64,000 nucleotides of DNA from Topomyia yanbarensis. Taxonomy: Eukaryota > Arthropoda > Insecta > Diptera > Culicidae. A model generated the notes under the pieces. It did not search any database. It was not told the DNA's origin and saw nothing but the letters and a program-made list of their open reading frames with translations. The position numbers and the translations under genes were made by a program. Below are positions 13,253 to 25,920 of this stretch, piece by piece. The stretch's first letter is position 1; the number at the start of each line of letters is the position of its first letter. The stretch spans positions 208,990,546 to 209,054,545 of the forward strand of contig NC_080670.1 of NCBI RefSeq assembly GCF_030247195.1, written 5' to 3'.

Positions 13253-14753
13253 ATGGAGCAATGCAATAACGATCGCCCCTGTGTGATCAGCAGCGGGAAC
13301 TTCTTCCCGCAGTCATCGTCGGCATCCTCGCCGAGCAACCACAACAACAACAACAACCACAACAACGGCAACGGCAGCAACGGTAACCACAGACAGAAGC
13401 AGCACCAGCACCCGCAGCATCACTCGTCGCTCCAGCATTCCCCGCCACCGATCAGCCGACACCTGACGCAGAAGCATGACCCGAACCTGCACAGCCCGAC
13501 CGATCAGTCCTCGCTCGGTGAGATCGAGGTGATTCTGGTTCAACAGCACAAGCAGGATGCCCTGTCGGTGATTATCCATCCGCAGGAGGGTATGCAGCAG
13601 ATCAACATGTGCTTGAGCGGTTCCGGTAATCCGGGCTCGGTCGACTCGATCATGTCGTCGGACTTCCAAACCCTATCGCCGATGCACGATCGCGATTCAC
13701 CCGTTAGCATCAGTGCGAACACGTCGTATGCCACGTTGACTCCGCTGCAGCCTTTGCCTCCGATTTCGACCATGTCGGACAAGTTCGCGTACTCCATAGG
13801 GGGAAACATCTGCGAGGCGTTCCCAGGGATGAACAGCAGTTCCGTTGGGGTCAACATCGAAATCAATTCCTGCTACAACCTGGAGAAACTCGGAGTGATC
13901 CACTCGCCGGTGCACATCAGTAGCGTGCAGGAATTGTCACCGACCGACGTCCATCACACGCTGGATAAGAATCACGTCCTGAAGGATGCCAAGTTGGATC
14001 ACCATCTATCCGATAAGGACGTGGATGTGGTGGACGGGAAGAACGAGTGTATCCTGGTACGTGCCTCTCCGATTCCTTCGAATCTCAGCTCAGTGGACGA
14101 TCGCTTTCTGACGTCGGCGGCGAAGTCGGATCTTAGCCGTCAGAAGGACGACACCGACCAGTTCACCAGTACAGTGCAATATCTAGATCAAGCGAGTGAC
14201 TCGGATGTGATTCACGGCGGTGGTTTGAATGGGCACGGCGGGGCCGTATCCGGTATCAAGAATCACCATTCAACCGTGTTTCTCAACAAGTCTTTCAGTT
14301 CAAAAGCAAACATAAGCGACCTTAATCTGTGTAAAGAAATTGTTATAGATGATGTTTACGAGGAGTCCGAGCTGGATGACAAGAAGCTGGAGGACTCGTT
14401 AACCGGCGTCGGTCACCATTCGCTGTCCAATGGGGGTAGTGGTGGAAAGAACGGTGGCTGCGGCGGTATCGGTTCGATGGGTGACGTTGGCTGTCTGAAC
14501 GGAGGCGGAGATGTGGAAGAGATCAACACGAAGGAGCTGGCACATCGGATCAGTTCGGAGTTGAAACGGTACAGCATTCCGCAGGCGATATTCGCTCAGC
14601 GGGTGCTTTGCCGATCGCAGGGTACCCTGTCCGATCTGCTGCGGAACCCGAAACCATGGTCGAAGCTCAAGTCCGGCCGGGAAACGTTCCGGCGTATGTA
14701 CAAATGGATCCAGGAGCCTGAGTATCAGAGGATGTCGGCGCTTCGGTTGGCAG
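13253..14753 (+). CDS. onecut: Onecut (HNF6-type) transcription factor, coding exon A: N-terminus and CUT domain
   Basis: Onecut proteins are nuclear DNA-binding regulators with one CUT domain and one divergent homeodomain; the fly protein acts in neurons. This exon starts at ATG (AAAGTATGGAG) and gives 500 codons plus one base. Residues about 29-60 are rich in Asn, His and Gln, and Gly-rich runs precede the CUT domain at residues 422-500. That domain begins EEINTKELAHRISSELKRYS and contains IPQAIFAQRVLCRSQGTLSD and NPKPWSKLKSG, the CUT signature. I end the exon at 14753 because the frame after LRLA runs into intron sequence (GCAG|GTATGG) and soon stops. Joined to 15273-15388 and 26295-26687, the product is 669 residues, shorter than fly Onecut (about 1080). 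GC content is well above the flanking DNA. Frames on the opposite strand are shadows. Identification is very secure. Confidence 0.95.
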
Positions 14754-15272
14754 GTATGGCGTCCATTCGATGATGGCTCCTTTTAGATGTTTAGATGTGC
14801 TGTAGATTTTCACCTTAAGTAATGGTTTTAGTGCGAGAATCGCGCACATGCACATACCAAGCTCTGCAATATTTTTTTTCTGTGATACAGTATGTGATTA
14901 AAGTTATATACATTTATTTTATTTAGCCGTATTTCGTTGTTTTATTTTAGATTTTAAGTTACACCATTCTCGTAGCCGTAAGATTCAGTTTATTTGACGT
15001 AAGCTTGCTTTGTTTGCTGTGTAAGTAGTTGTACGTGACGCTTGCGTGTTTGCTGTGGTCCGTTTACTAATTTAATCTAACCCGATCAAACTTGTTTCTT
15101 CTCTTTTCAAGCAACTCAATCGGCGAAACCAGGTTAATTGAATTCTCTTTTACTACAAAGACGCCGGTCTTTTCATCCGTCTAACAGTACTAACCAATGA
15201 TTATCATTCGTATTTTTGTCATTCTATGCATGTCTACTAACACTTACGCACGCACGCAACGCTCGAACTTAG
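14754..15272 (+). other. onecut: Onecut intron between CUT and homeodomain exons
   Basis: This 519-base intron starts GTATGG. It contains a consensus branch site TACTAAC at 15234-15240 and ends CTTAG at 15272. An alternative acceptor three bases downstream (AGCAG, ending 15275) would remove a single alanine and keep frame. Confidence 0.75.
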
Positions 15273-15388
15273 CAGTGAACGCGAAGAAACACGAGGAACC
15301 GGAACCGAACGTCATGATGGGGCACACGAAGAAGCCCCGGCTCGTCTTTACGGATCTGCAGAGAAGGACGCTTCAGGCGATATTCAAA
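15273..15388 (+). CDS. onecut: Onecut coding exon B: linker and first helix of the homeodomain
   Basis: The 116-base exon completes the codon split after 14753 and encodes residues 501-539. A charged linker (NAKKHEEPEPN) leads into KKPRLVFTDLQRRTLQAIFK, the N-terminal arm and helix 1 of the ONECUT homeodomain. It ends AAA|GTACGG in phase 0. The exon phases (1 in, 0 out) agree with exons A and C. The upstream frame from 15197 and the downstream frame from 15389 are intron sequence that happens to be open. Confidence 0.93.
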
Positions 15389-18309
15389 GTACGGCTTCTT
15401 GCTAACCTGGTCATGGTTGCTCTGTTGTTTTGTTTATGTATTCTAGTTTAGTGCTTTAAGTTGTCTTTAAACTCGTCACTAAACACACGTACGTATATCA
15501 TATCTAAGCTATTATCCCAGTTAATCGGTGAAACGGCATGTCGGTGAGAACAGAATTTTCAGAAGGCTGCTGCGATTAGTGGCCTGCACTTTAGCTAAAC
15601 TAGTCGCCATTACGGAAACAGGGGTTATAAAAATTAGGTACCATTTAGCGATTCTCGCTGACTTTGGCTGAGTTTGGCTTGCGTATCAGAATCATTACAC
15701 TTGAAAACTAATAATCTTATCTAATCTGTGGCATATTCTTTTGATTTCGAGGAGGATGTACCCGATGCGGACATAAATGAGATACCAGTGCCTCTGTCAG
15801 TTTGTTCCAACATACATTTTCTCGACGACAACAAAAAAGTGCACGAGATTTTACATCATTCATTATTCTTGAACCATTAAATTTAATGTAGAGACGGGGT
15901 TCTGTCACGGTCGCCATGTGGTGTCTCATAAATTCATCACACAGACGCTGGATGTCGAATGTGCTTTAAACCTTAAATTTTCTAGCCAGGAATGCTGGAT
16001 TCTATCACTGCATTGAATTTTATTAATTTTTAATGCTATAAGGGTGTTCCAAATAACATTTCCGAACACAGATTAAAACTGTGTTGAGCTTAAAGTGACT
16101 TTGCTCTTCTTTATAATTGACGACGACGAATAATCAGTCTACGTACAGTAGATTATTCGAAAGAAGTTGTATAGTATTTGTCACGCACATTCTGGTTTTA
16201 GTCTGGAAATTAATAGGATTTAGACTGAACTCTACGGCCTGTGGTACCGGTATTACCGACACTGAAAATCCTAGGAATACCTACCCCGAATTAGTACCGA
16301 AATACTGTTGCTAAATAAAAATTAGTATTTGTTTTCTCGGTACTATGCAAAATGTGTCATAATAGGAGCCTGTTTTTAAAATAGCGGCCAGAAAATTTTA
16401 ATCAGCTTGAATTGCCGATTTTTAAACTACCATAAATAACGTAAAATTGGTATTTTATGGAATATTTCATGAATGACTTTCGAATTGGTGTCCATTACTT
16501 GCCGTGTGCTGACATAATTAGTTTAGGATTTAGGTCACGTCTGTTTTAGATTGACTGGTTATTCAAAATTTCTTCTAGAGCAATTTTTATCCTTGATTCA
16601 GGCGGAGCTTTCTTGGAATCCGATTTTAGAACTTTCCTGAGCTCCAAACATTTCTGGATTACGATGGATAGTGAAATAGCGAGAGAACTCTTAGCATTCC
16701 ATACTATTTATCATTTCTCGGATGCGAGAAAACACAGTACATTAGAATAGGCGAGATTGACTTGCTCCAATTCTAGACAGAAGTTTTGATTTCTCGCAAG
16801 CATTTGAGACTGTATTTCACCAGATTACGAACGGTGAAGAATGCCTGACATGCTATTCATGCACGTCCACGATCGAACGGGCTTGATGTACTTCTCGTCC
16901 GTTTCGCAACCCTGACTGGCATAACGGAAGTTTTGCCTAATTTTAAATCGCAGTGAGGATATTTTACATGATTTATATTAATATTTAGGAAACACATGAC
17001 TGACAGAACCGATCGTTAGTAAAACATTTGCCAAATTGAACTATTTTCCGGGTTGAACCATGTCCAGAACGCTGAAAATGTTGAAATGGTGTTCGGAGGC
17101 AATTTCTGTCGTGCGTTGCATTTTTAGCATATATGAAATAAATTTTTAGTTCCTTCTGAATTGAAGAACAACACGTTTTCAAAAGAAGGAATAGTCTCTA
17201 ATGTGTTGTTTATCTGATATTGATTATCTTCCGAGTGAATGCATTTTATGGCAAAGTTTTCCTTCTTTAAAGCATGAGCTGTTCCATTTGAGTTACATTT
17301 CTAAAATTTTACTATTGATGATTATGGAGTCTGTACAAGAATTGCGAAAATGGGGAGTGTACAAATCCTTTAAATACATACTGTATTTATGCAATATACA
17401 GTAACTCAAAAATTGCAAGAGCGATGATATAACCATCTAGTTCATATTTCCTTATATAATTGACAATATTCATGATCATTTTATCAATTTCTTCAGCTCC
17501 AGATTTTCGCTTCTGACTGGACTTACTATATATCGAAACCAGCGCGCGAAGGCTCTTTTCCAGTTGGGGTTTGTTCAACATTTTGTGAAGGTCTGTGTGG
17601 CATTCAACTCGACCGGTCCAACGTCTATGCCAGGCCACGATCTAATTTGTTGTTCACAATATTTTTCGATAATATAACAAGCACGATGGAAACATTAGAC
17701 TTTCGAAACCTTTGCCGATGGTAAAAATCCCAGATTTTCTTAGGTTACTGAAAAGTTCAATATTGTCGTTGAATGCTGCTTGTAATCCACTTGATTAAAT
17801 TGATTGTTTTATGCATTATGTCAACATATTTAACGCGAGCCTCGAGATCGTTCAAATTCGATCTGATTCTTCACGGCATTCGGCTTATTGGTTCAACATT
17901 CACTTTTTGCCAAATTAATGTGCTACTGAACATAAGAAATTTTTTGTCGAGTTGATCCTCAGCACCATTGCTCAAAATTATGTCAAATGTCCATTATACC
18001 CAATGTCTATTATGCCAAATGGCCTCACTTCCGACATAATTTTAACTCATTCCAATTTAATGTTTTCATGAAGATTAAAACATTTATACCAAACGACCTT
18101 CAGTGTGATCAATTCTCAAAATTATGCCAAATGATCATTATGTCAACTAACCGTAATTCCAAAAGATTGTTATGATAAACGTCCGTATGCCAAATGAAGC
18201 AGACATTTTTTGTTCTTATGGGTACAGCTAGGCTCTCAGAAAGGCTCTTTGTCAGAATCACTCACTACAATTGTAGACAAGATGGGAAATTTAACTAACT
18301 AAAACACTG

Positions 18310-21042
18310 CACAGTGGGAAAAATGAACCCAAAACGCGACTTTTTTTGAACAGGCTGACTAAAGTATACCAAAAAGTATTTTTTTATGTGAAATGGTCTC
18401 AAAAATCGATTGCAGGCATTTAGAACGACCACACGAAATGCTATCATGCTCGTTTTGCCCCAAATACCCCTTGTGCTTAAGAATATTTCGAAAAATGACT
18501 GCATAACCTAGAAGACAACATAATGCGGTTGACCAAAAATAGCATTCCTTATGTAAAAAGTGCTAGAAATCTATTGCATATAGCTAGAATGGCCGCACAA
18601 AACATTTTGACCCGTTTTAGCCCAATTCTTCCCTTAAGTCAAGACTATAGTTAAGTATGGGTCTTAATCTCGCAAAGAGGCTTAATGCGGTTGATCAAAA
18701 GTAGTATTTCTTATGTAGAAAAGTCCAGTGAATCGATTGCTGATAGTAACCATGACCTCCCGAAACGAGTAAACCCGTTTTACCCCAATTTTTCCCATAA
18801 CTTCAGTTTTTCATTAAACAAATCTTTGTATCGCGGAAAGAGGCTGAATGCGGTTGATCAAAAGTAGTATTTCTTAAGTAGAAAAGTCCATGGAATCGAT
18901 TTAAGACAGATAGAATGACCGCACGAAACGGACACAGACCCGTTTTACCCTTATTCTTCCCAAAATTCAAATTTGGTGTTAAACAAGTATCTACATTTCG
19001 GAAGTAGGCTGACTGCTTTTGATCAAAAGTAGTGTATATTATATAAAAACGACCATAGAATCGATTTCAATTAGTTAGAATGACCGCACGAAACGATTGT
19101 ATCCGTTTTACCCCAATTCTTCCCATAGCAGTAGTTTGCCATTAAACATGGATCTTCATCTCGGGAATAGGCTGACTGAAGACACAGAAAAAGCTGGTGA
19201 TGACGAGAGCGATTATGAATGACTATTGATATAACGACAAATATAAGTATTACCATAAGTATGTGATTTATTTTTGCTATGTCAAACGAAATATTTAAAT
19301 TTGAGGTTGAATGGAAAAAATGCTTTCGTATGGTCATTCTAATTGTCAACAAGCGATTCCTTGGACTTGTTTTTTTTTTTTATTTTGATTATAGAGGTTT
19401 CAACCTTAGGGTCATTCGTCTCTTTTCGGGTAAGAGATATCTCTTTTGGAAAAATCTCTAACCCTATGTGCGGGGTTGGGAATCGAGCTGCGTACAAGGC
19501 AATCGATTTACCAACTACGCTATGCCCGTCCCCTAAATTCCTTGGACTTTTTTTTATATAACATACTACTATTAATCAACAACATCACTTTGCCACCTTC
19601 CAAAATGTAAGGCTATGTTCAACTACAAACCTGATTTAGGGGAAGAATTGGGGTAAAACGGATTCGCATGTATTGTACGTTCATTCCATACATTTACATT
19701 TGATTCATTGGATTATTTACTTAAAAAGCAATACTTTTAATCAGCCGCAATTAGTCGTATTTCGAGATACAGGTTTAACCACGAACTTGAGTCATACAAA
19801 GAATTGGGGTAAAACGGGTTCACACGTATTGTGTGGTTATTCTAACTATTCGCATTCGATTCCTTTGACTATTTTACATGGGAAGTAATACTTTTGATCA
19901 GCCGTTATCTATCGTTTTCTAAGATGTAGAGCCAAGTTTAACTTGAGTTATACGAAGAATTGGGGTAAAACGGGCTCATATGTTTCGTGTGGTTATTTTG
20001 CCTATCAGCAATCGATTCCTTGGCTTTTCTACATAAGAAACACTAGTTTTGATCAGTTGGATGTAGTCTCTTTCTGGTCCGTAGGGCCAGGTTTAATTAC
20101 AAACTTTAGTTACATAAAAAATTTGGGTAAAACGGATCCACACGTATTGTGTGGTCATTCTAACTATTCGCATTCGATTCCTTTGACTATTTTACATAGG
20201 AAGTAATACTTTTGATCAGCGGTAATCAATCGCTTTCGGAGATGTAGAGCCAAGTTTAACTACGAACTTGAGCTATTCGAAGAATTGGGGTAAAACGGGC
20301 TCACATGTTTTTCGTGGTTATTTTGCGCTCGGCAATAGATTCCTTGGCCTTTTGTACATAAGAAACACTAGTCTTGATCAGCTGGGTGTAGCCTCTTCTG
20401 AAACGTAGAGCCAGGTTTAACTACGAAATTGAGTCATAGAAAGAGTTGGGGTAAAACGGGTTCACGTGCTTAGTACGGTTATTTTGACTATCCGCAATCA
20501 ATTGAATAGACGTTTGCATATAGAAAAATACAACTTGTGATCAACAGCATTCAGCCACAATTCAAGATGTAAGGCCATGTTTAATTGAAAATTTCAGTTA
20601 TGGGAAGAATTAGGGTAAAACGGATTCACACGTAATGTGTGATAATTCTAACTATTTGTATTCGATTCTTTGGACTATTTTACATTAGAAGTAGTACTGC
20701 AAACTTTAGTTTTAGGAAGAATTGGGGTAAAACGCGTCCCACGTTTTGTGCAACCATTTTCACTAGGAACAAGTGATTCCGTGGACTTTTTTACATAATA
20801 AATGCTTGCTTTGGTAAGACGCATTAGCATCTCGAGATATAAGGTCAACCTTGAAAATAAACTCAAACAAAGAGATTTGGAGTAAAATGAGCTAGATAGC
20901 GTATCGACCGGGCATTCTAAATAGCTTCAATCGATTCCCCAGACATTTTTACATAAACAACATACATTTTAAAAAAACCTCACATAGCCTCCTATTGAGC
21001 TATTAAGTAAAGTAGCGTTTTGGGTACTTTTTTCCCACTGTG
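18310..21042. mobile_element. Transib-like non-autonomous DNA transposon with RSS-like ends and internal inverted arrays
   Basis: The ends are inverted copies that start CACAGTGGGAAAAA, and the direct repeat CACTG flanks them (18305-18309 and 21043-21047). A 5-bp duplication and a CACWRTG start are hallmarks of Transib elements. In both ends CACAGTG is followed by 12 bases and then an identical CCAAAACGC, like a 12-spacer recombination signal. The inside has no transposase. It consists of diverged units of about 160 bp built around GGGGTAAAACGGG, five in one orientation (about 18450-19170) and nine or ten in the other (about 19310-20890). This is a 2733-bp MITE-like derivative. The superfamily assignment is inference from the ends only. 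Confidence 0.65.
19369..19536 (-). mobile_element. tRNA-derived SINE (Feilai-like) with target-site duplication
   Basis: On the minus strand the head reads GGGGACGGGCATAGCGTAGT, with a perfect A box (TAGCGTAGTTGG) and a good B box (AGCTCGATTCC versus GGTTCGANTCC). The tail is a poly(A), seen as the T run near 19370-19381. The direct repeat ATTCCTTGGACTT flanks it at 19356-19368 and 19537-19549. Aedes aegypti carries the tRNA-related SINE Feilai; membership in that family is inferred. It sits inside one unit of the Transib-like array and is therefore younger. Confidence 0.8.
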
Positions 21043-21047
21043 CACTG

Positions 21048-21735
21048 TACTTCACGATCGCGTGGACATGAGCGATTATTTGTTTGCGCTTGAGAACGCG
21101 CAAATTGAGATTGTAAGTGCAGTAGCGTTCACTAAATTATCGAGGCGCGTTTGTGTTTCCAAAAACTTGAGCGTAGTTGTGCGTGGATTGTCGCGATTGT
21201 ATGTTCGCCTTTGTGTACCATGACAAGAGGCTCGAGCGTTTGTATGTTAACGTGTTTGATCGGGTGGGTTTGTCTCATGTCTCATGTGCTAGCGTGTATG
21301 TAACTTCGCGTGTATAAATTTAATTTCATGACCGTGTAGCCATTCGCATATTCGCGTGTGATCTGAAATGATCGCGTGGATCGTGATCCGATACTTAATT
21401 TTCAGTGTGCGGTTCTGATGCTAGAAGAATGAATTCTGGATATCACTAGAGTTTCCGGTCATATCTACTGGAAACGAATGTTAATTTTTAACTGCATGCA
21501 TGGACCTAGGTTGCTAGGACCTAGGGAAGACTTCTGAACGTGACTGATTCATGATCGTGCAAACACAGGCGTTTATAGGTCCGTGTTTAGAACCGCGTTT
21601 GTAAGTGATATAACGTTTACTTAAACGTCTGAGCGTTATCATGTTTGGAAGATCGCAAGCGTAGGTATGCGTGGATGACCGCTAAAGCACAAGCGTTTGT
21701 ATGTTAACGTGTTTGTCGCGTGTGCTAGCGTTACA
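21048..21735. repeat. GT/CG-rich repetitive segment
   Basis: Words such as GCGTTTGTATGTTAACGTG (about 21235 and again about 21692), CGCGTGT and GCGTGTGCTAGCG recur irregularly. It has no usable reading frame. It may be part of an old retroelement terminal region, but no ends were found. From 21736 to 22149 nothing is recognised. Confidence 0.35.
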
Positions 21736-22149
21736 AAATGTCAAAAGTTGGTCTACGTGGTTTATGAATGGGACATAATGCAAGGGAATCCCGTTAATTC
21801 GCATAAAATACGTCTTTTCATTTCGATACGTGTTTAACCTAGTACAATTGATACAACTAGCAGCTCAATATTAAACACATCGCAGCGGAACGTTCAATGA
21901 ACGTACAAACGCCCAAAAAATTGCTTCAAAATCGTTCAATACGGGTCCAAGGATGGACGTCTGTTAAACGGTTATTTGGACGCCGTACAACGTTGGTCCA
22001 ATGAAAGTCCTTCAACCGTTCTTAGAGGGTTCCAGCTGACGAACCAAGGTTAATTCGTGTGAATTGCATTCTTGGGCACATTTTCGTATTTTATGGATGC
22101 AAAATGTGCAAAATTAATAAAATTTGACCGAAATTCAACGTACCTTTGT

Positions 22150-22640
22150 GAAATTCTGTGAACTTCAAGAAGATTACAGAAGGAAATCCAGCGTGTATCG
22201 GATAAAAACTGAGACAGAAAGGAAAGTATTGGAAACTTAGGAAAGCTCTTTGAATTTCAGGGAAATTTCGTAACTTTCAGATAAGTATTGTAAGTATCAG
22301 AAAAACAGCGAACTTTGGGGAAGTAACTAGAATTTTAGGCAGCAGAGAAATTCTGTGTATGGTCTTTAGGGGTGCATTGCAAAGTTTAGAGAAGATCTGT
22401 GAACTTCAGGAAAGTTCTGTGAACCGTAGAAAAGTATTGTAAACATCAAATAAATCAACTGCAGAGGCACATTTTTGGATAGTACTACGATCTTGAGGAA
22501 AGTTCTATGAACTACAGAAAGCCAGAAATTGGTTAAACATTCATACACTTTGCAGCTCTAGGAAAGTTCAGCCAATTTCAGAGAAGTTTTGTGAGTTTCA
22601 GAGGAGTATCACGTCTCAGAGTAAAATTATTGTAAATATT
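22150..22640. repeat. Degenerate AGGAAAGTTCTGTGAACTTC simple repeat
   Basis: Imperfect units of about 20-30 bases (AGGAAAGTTCTGTGAACTTC and variants) follow each other over about 490 bases. It looks like a decayed minisatellite. Confidence 0.45.
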
Positions 22641-22794
22641 GTCTCACTTCTAGCGGGATTAATCATTAAAATCATTACATTGTATGAAAGGACTTATAAA
22701 GTCCACAAATTCCTCCGTAGACAACATTGACGCAAATGTGATTTTAGTAAAAAAAAAACAAGCCACTGTAAATTGTAATAATTACCTTGGGCTC

Positions 22795-23755
22795 TACGAA
22801 GCGAGTATTCACTCTCCACTCCAAAACTCGTTCGGTGTCGTCGACTGCTATCTACCGCATATCACAGCGCCAACCACTGCTAGTGGCCGGTACCGCAATC
22901 AGCAGCAAACTCCATGTTTTGCGCAAAATTTCTTCTTGACAAATAATTGCTTTTGTGATGATTTCACTACTGCGAACACTATTACTGAAAAACACTAAAT
23001 ACCACATAAAAACACAAATCGCTTATTCGAAGCGCTCATTTTTTGCATTAGCAAGCTTTTTCACACACTTTTGCACCGATGAAAGCGATTACTTCCAAAC
23101 GAAAGCACTGATTGGCTTTTTTCTTTCTTCCGATTTCATTTTTTATCGCATCGCAAAATGGCCATCCTCGTTGCTGCGAACACTTTATCATCGCAAAAAC
23201 ACTAATCGCTTGTTAAAAGCGCCCATTTATCGATTAGCCTTTTCCCTTTTTCGATCACTTTTTCCACTGATGAAAGCAATTGCAATGAAACACTATTTCG
23301 CCATTGATTTTCCGATCATCAAAACCGAACTTATTCCGCACAAAATGGCGACCAGCTGCTTACTGCAACATCAACCGCGTAACTTCTTCAGCGAGCGGTC
23401 GCACTAGAAACCCTAGGATTTAATTTCACGAAAAAATCGCGATATAAACGAACACCTTAATCTTCTTAATAAACACGGTGGCTTTCTTTCAAACTGCTAC
23501 GTATTTTCGCTTTCTCCGCACAAGAAAAAAGCACACACGCGGCAAGAATGAACGCGAATAAAACCACCACCACGCATCGCAGCAACCGGATCTAAATTGA
23601 ACGATAGCTACCAATGCGAAGCGAACGCGAAACGCGAGGTTGCTTTGTTTCGCTAGCCATGCAAAGCTCCGAGCTTGCGATGTCGGCTGATCGCTCGGCA
23701 CCGTTCGCGCACAAATAGCGACGGCTATTTCGATCCAGTGTTGGCAGTATTATAG
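22795..23755 (+). repeat. Dispersed repeat X, copy 1
   Basis: This segment matches 61075-62310 in the same orientation. Shared landmarks in order are GCTAGTGGCCGGTA, then GATGAAAGC..., GCGGTCGCACTAGAAAC-like, AAAGCACACACGCGG, CGCATCGCAGCAACCGGATC, GATGTCGGCTGA, and CCAGTGTTGGCAG near the end. The 3' third is CpG-rich. It may be a retroelement promoter region, but no coding part is attached. Confidence 0.6.
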
Positions 23756-24484
23756 ATGGATCTGAAAAGATACAGAAAATAATTATTTTTTGGGTGGTGT
23801 GTTCGTTACAAATATTTTATTTAAGAGAAACAGATTGATTCAGTTCTGTCGTAGGTAAAAGTAGTGAAATAAATCAAAATTTTCCTCTGTCAGCAAAATA
23901 GTACATATGGATTCTTCGAGCTTTGATTGATTAATACTGAGCGAATTCAAAATCTGTTACATAAAACACACTATTGTCTCTCGATCGAATAACATAGGCT
24001 TGCCATAAGGTCGCTGTCGACTATTCCATAAATTTGGATTCAAATATAGTCACAAACGAGTTAAATGTATCACCGATATTTTAATGTTTTAATTTGATTC
24101 AGCGTTGTATAGCTCGTTTAATTCTCTTTGCTAGAAGATCCTGCTCTAGCCTTATTTGCCAACGTTTGACTCGCTTGATTGAATCATACGTCACATTGAT
24201 ATCCATAAGAAAATGACTAAGCCACAAAAATGTTCTCCCCGAAAGTTACAAATGATTTGTTCCATCTGCTCCTGATCTCTGCCCGTCTCCGACAAGAAAC
24301 ACTACTAACTGGCACAATTTGCTGATCAGAACAAGAGAGTGAACCTTGTCGGCGTCAATGTCGGAGCGATTTGTCTCGATAGTTATTGCAGTTGACTTCC
24401 AGTCTCTGTTAATTTTTATTCTACTCTCTGTACAAATCTTATACTCAGTTTGAGTCTAAATAAGATTCAGTTTAAGATCCTTTC

Positions 24485-25920
24485 CAGTCCAGCCTCAGTC
24501 CAAGTCCCTCTCCTAACTTCAGTCCCAGTCTAAGGCTCTATACAGAAATAGTGGCAGTCTAAATCCTAGTTTTAGTTCGAGTCTCAACCCCAGTTCCAGT
24601 TCAAATCCCAGTCCTAGTCCCAATCCCAGTCTTCCAGTCCCAGTCCCAATCTCTGTCCCAGTCCTAGTCCCACTCCCAGTCTAACAATCCCAGTCTCGCA
24701 GACCCAGACTCCCAGTCCCAGTTCCTGTCCCAGTCCTAGTTCCAATCCCAGTCTCGCAGTCCCAGTCCCTGTCTCAGTCCTAGTCCCAATCCCAGTCCCA
24801 GTCTCCTAATCCTAGTCTCGCAGTCCCAGTCTCGCAGTCCCTGTCCCAGTCCTAGTCCCAATCCCAGTCCCACTCACAATCCCAGTCTCGCAGACCCAGT
24901 CTCCCAGTCCCAGTTCCTGTCCCAGTCCTAGTTCCAATCCCAGTCCCAGTCCCTGTCTCAGTCCTAGTCCCAATCCCAGTCCCCCAATCCTAGTCTCCTA
25001 GTCCCAGTCTCGCAGTCCCAGTCTCCCAATCCCAGTCCTAGTCCCAATCACAGTCTCCCAGTCCCAGTCTCCCAGTCCCAGTCTCTGTCCCAGTCCTAGT
25101 CCCACTCCCAGTCCAACAATCCCAGTCCCAGTCTCGCAGACCCAGACTCCCAGTCCCAGTTCCTGTCCCAGTCCTAGTCCCAATCCCAGTCCCGCAGTCC
25201 CAGTCCCTGTCTCAGTCCTAGTCCCAATCCCAGTCCCAGTCTCACAATCCCAGTCTCCCAGTCCTAGTCTCGCAGACCTAGTCTCCCAGTTCCTGTCCCA
25301 GTCCCAGTTCCAATCCCAGTCTCGCAGTCCCAGCCTCCCAGTCCCTGTCTCAGTCCTAGTCCCAATCCCAGTCTCCCAATCCTAGCCTCCCAGTCCCAGT
25401 CTCGCAGACCCAGTCTCCCAGTCCCAGTTCCTGTCCCAGTCCTAGTTCCAATCCCAGTCTCGCAGTCCCAGTCTCAGTCCCAGTCTCCCAATCCTAGTCT
25501 CCTAGTCCCAGTCTCGCAGTCCCAGTCTCCCAATCCCAGTCCTAGTCCCAATCACAGTCTCCCAATCCTAGTCTCCCAGTCCCAGTCTCCCAGTCCCTGT
25601 CCCAGTCCTAGTCCCAATCCCAGTCTCGCAGACCTAGTCTCCCAGTCCCTGTCCCAATCTCCCAGTCCCAGTCCGTCCCAGTTTCCCAATCCTAGTCTCC
25701 CAGTCCGTCCCAGGCCCAGTTCAAATCTCAGTCCCAGTCTGAGTCCCTATAAGTTTCAGACTCAGTCTCAGTTCTTGTTCCAATCTCAATTAATTGCAGA
25801 CTCAATTCGAGTGCCAGTCCAAATCTCAGTCCTAGTTTGAGTCCCAATCAGTTTCAGGCTCCGTCCTAGTCCCAGTCTGCATTACAGTTTCAGCCCCAGT
25901 AACACTTTGAGTCTCAATCA
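24485..25920. repeat. CCCAGT-type satellite array
   Basis: About 1.4 kb of CCCAGT hexamers are mixed with CTCGCAGT, CCTAGT and CCAATC variants. The core is 24590-25730 and the flanks decay gradually. On the minus strand it is a run of GGGACT, so many stretches satisfy the G-quadruplex pattern of four G3 tracts with short loops (for example 25050-25085). It lies about 0.4 kb upstream of onecut exon C. Peptides read from it are low-complexity artefacts. Confidence 0.9.

Noticed and set aside
13313..13915. Open frames of 70-118 codons on the minus strand inside the onecut coding exon
   Set aside because: They mirror the codon bias and His/Asn repeats of the real exon and show no family motif.
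19369..19536. Functional tRNA gene
   Set aside because: It has the A and B boxes, but no acceptor-stem pairing, and an A tail and target duplication show it is a SINE.
24998..25183. Gly/Leu-rich frame on the minus strand
   Set aside because: It is a translation of the CCCAGT satellite.
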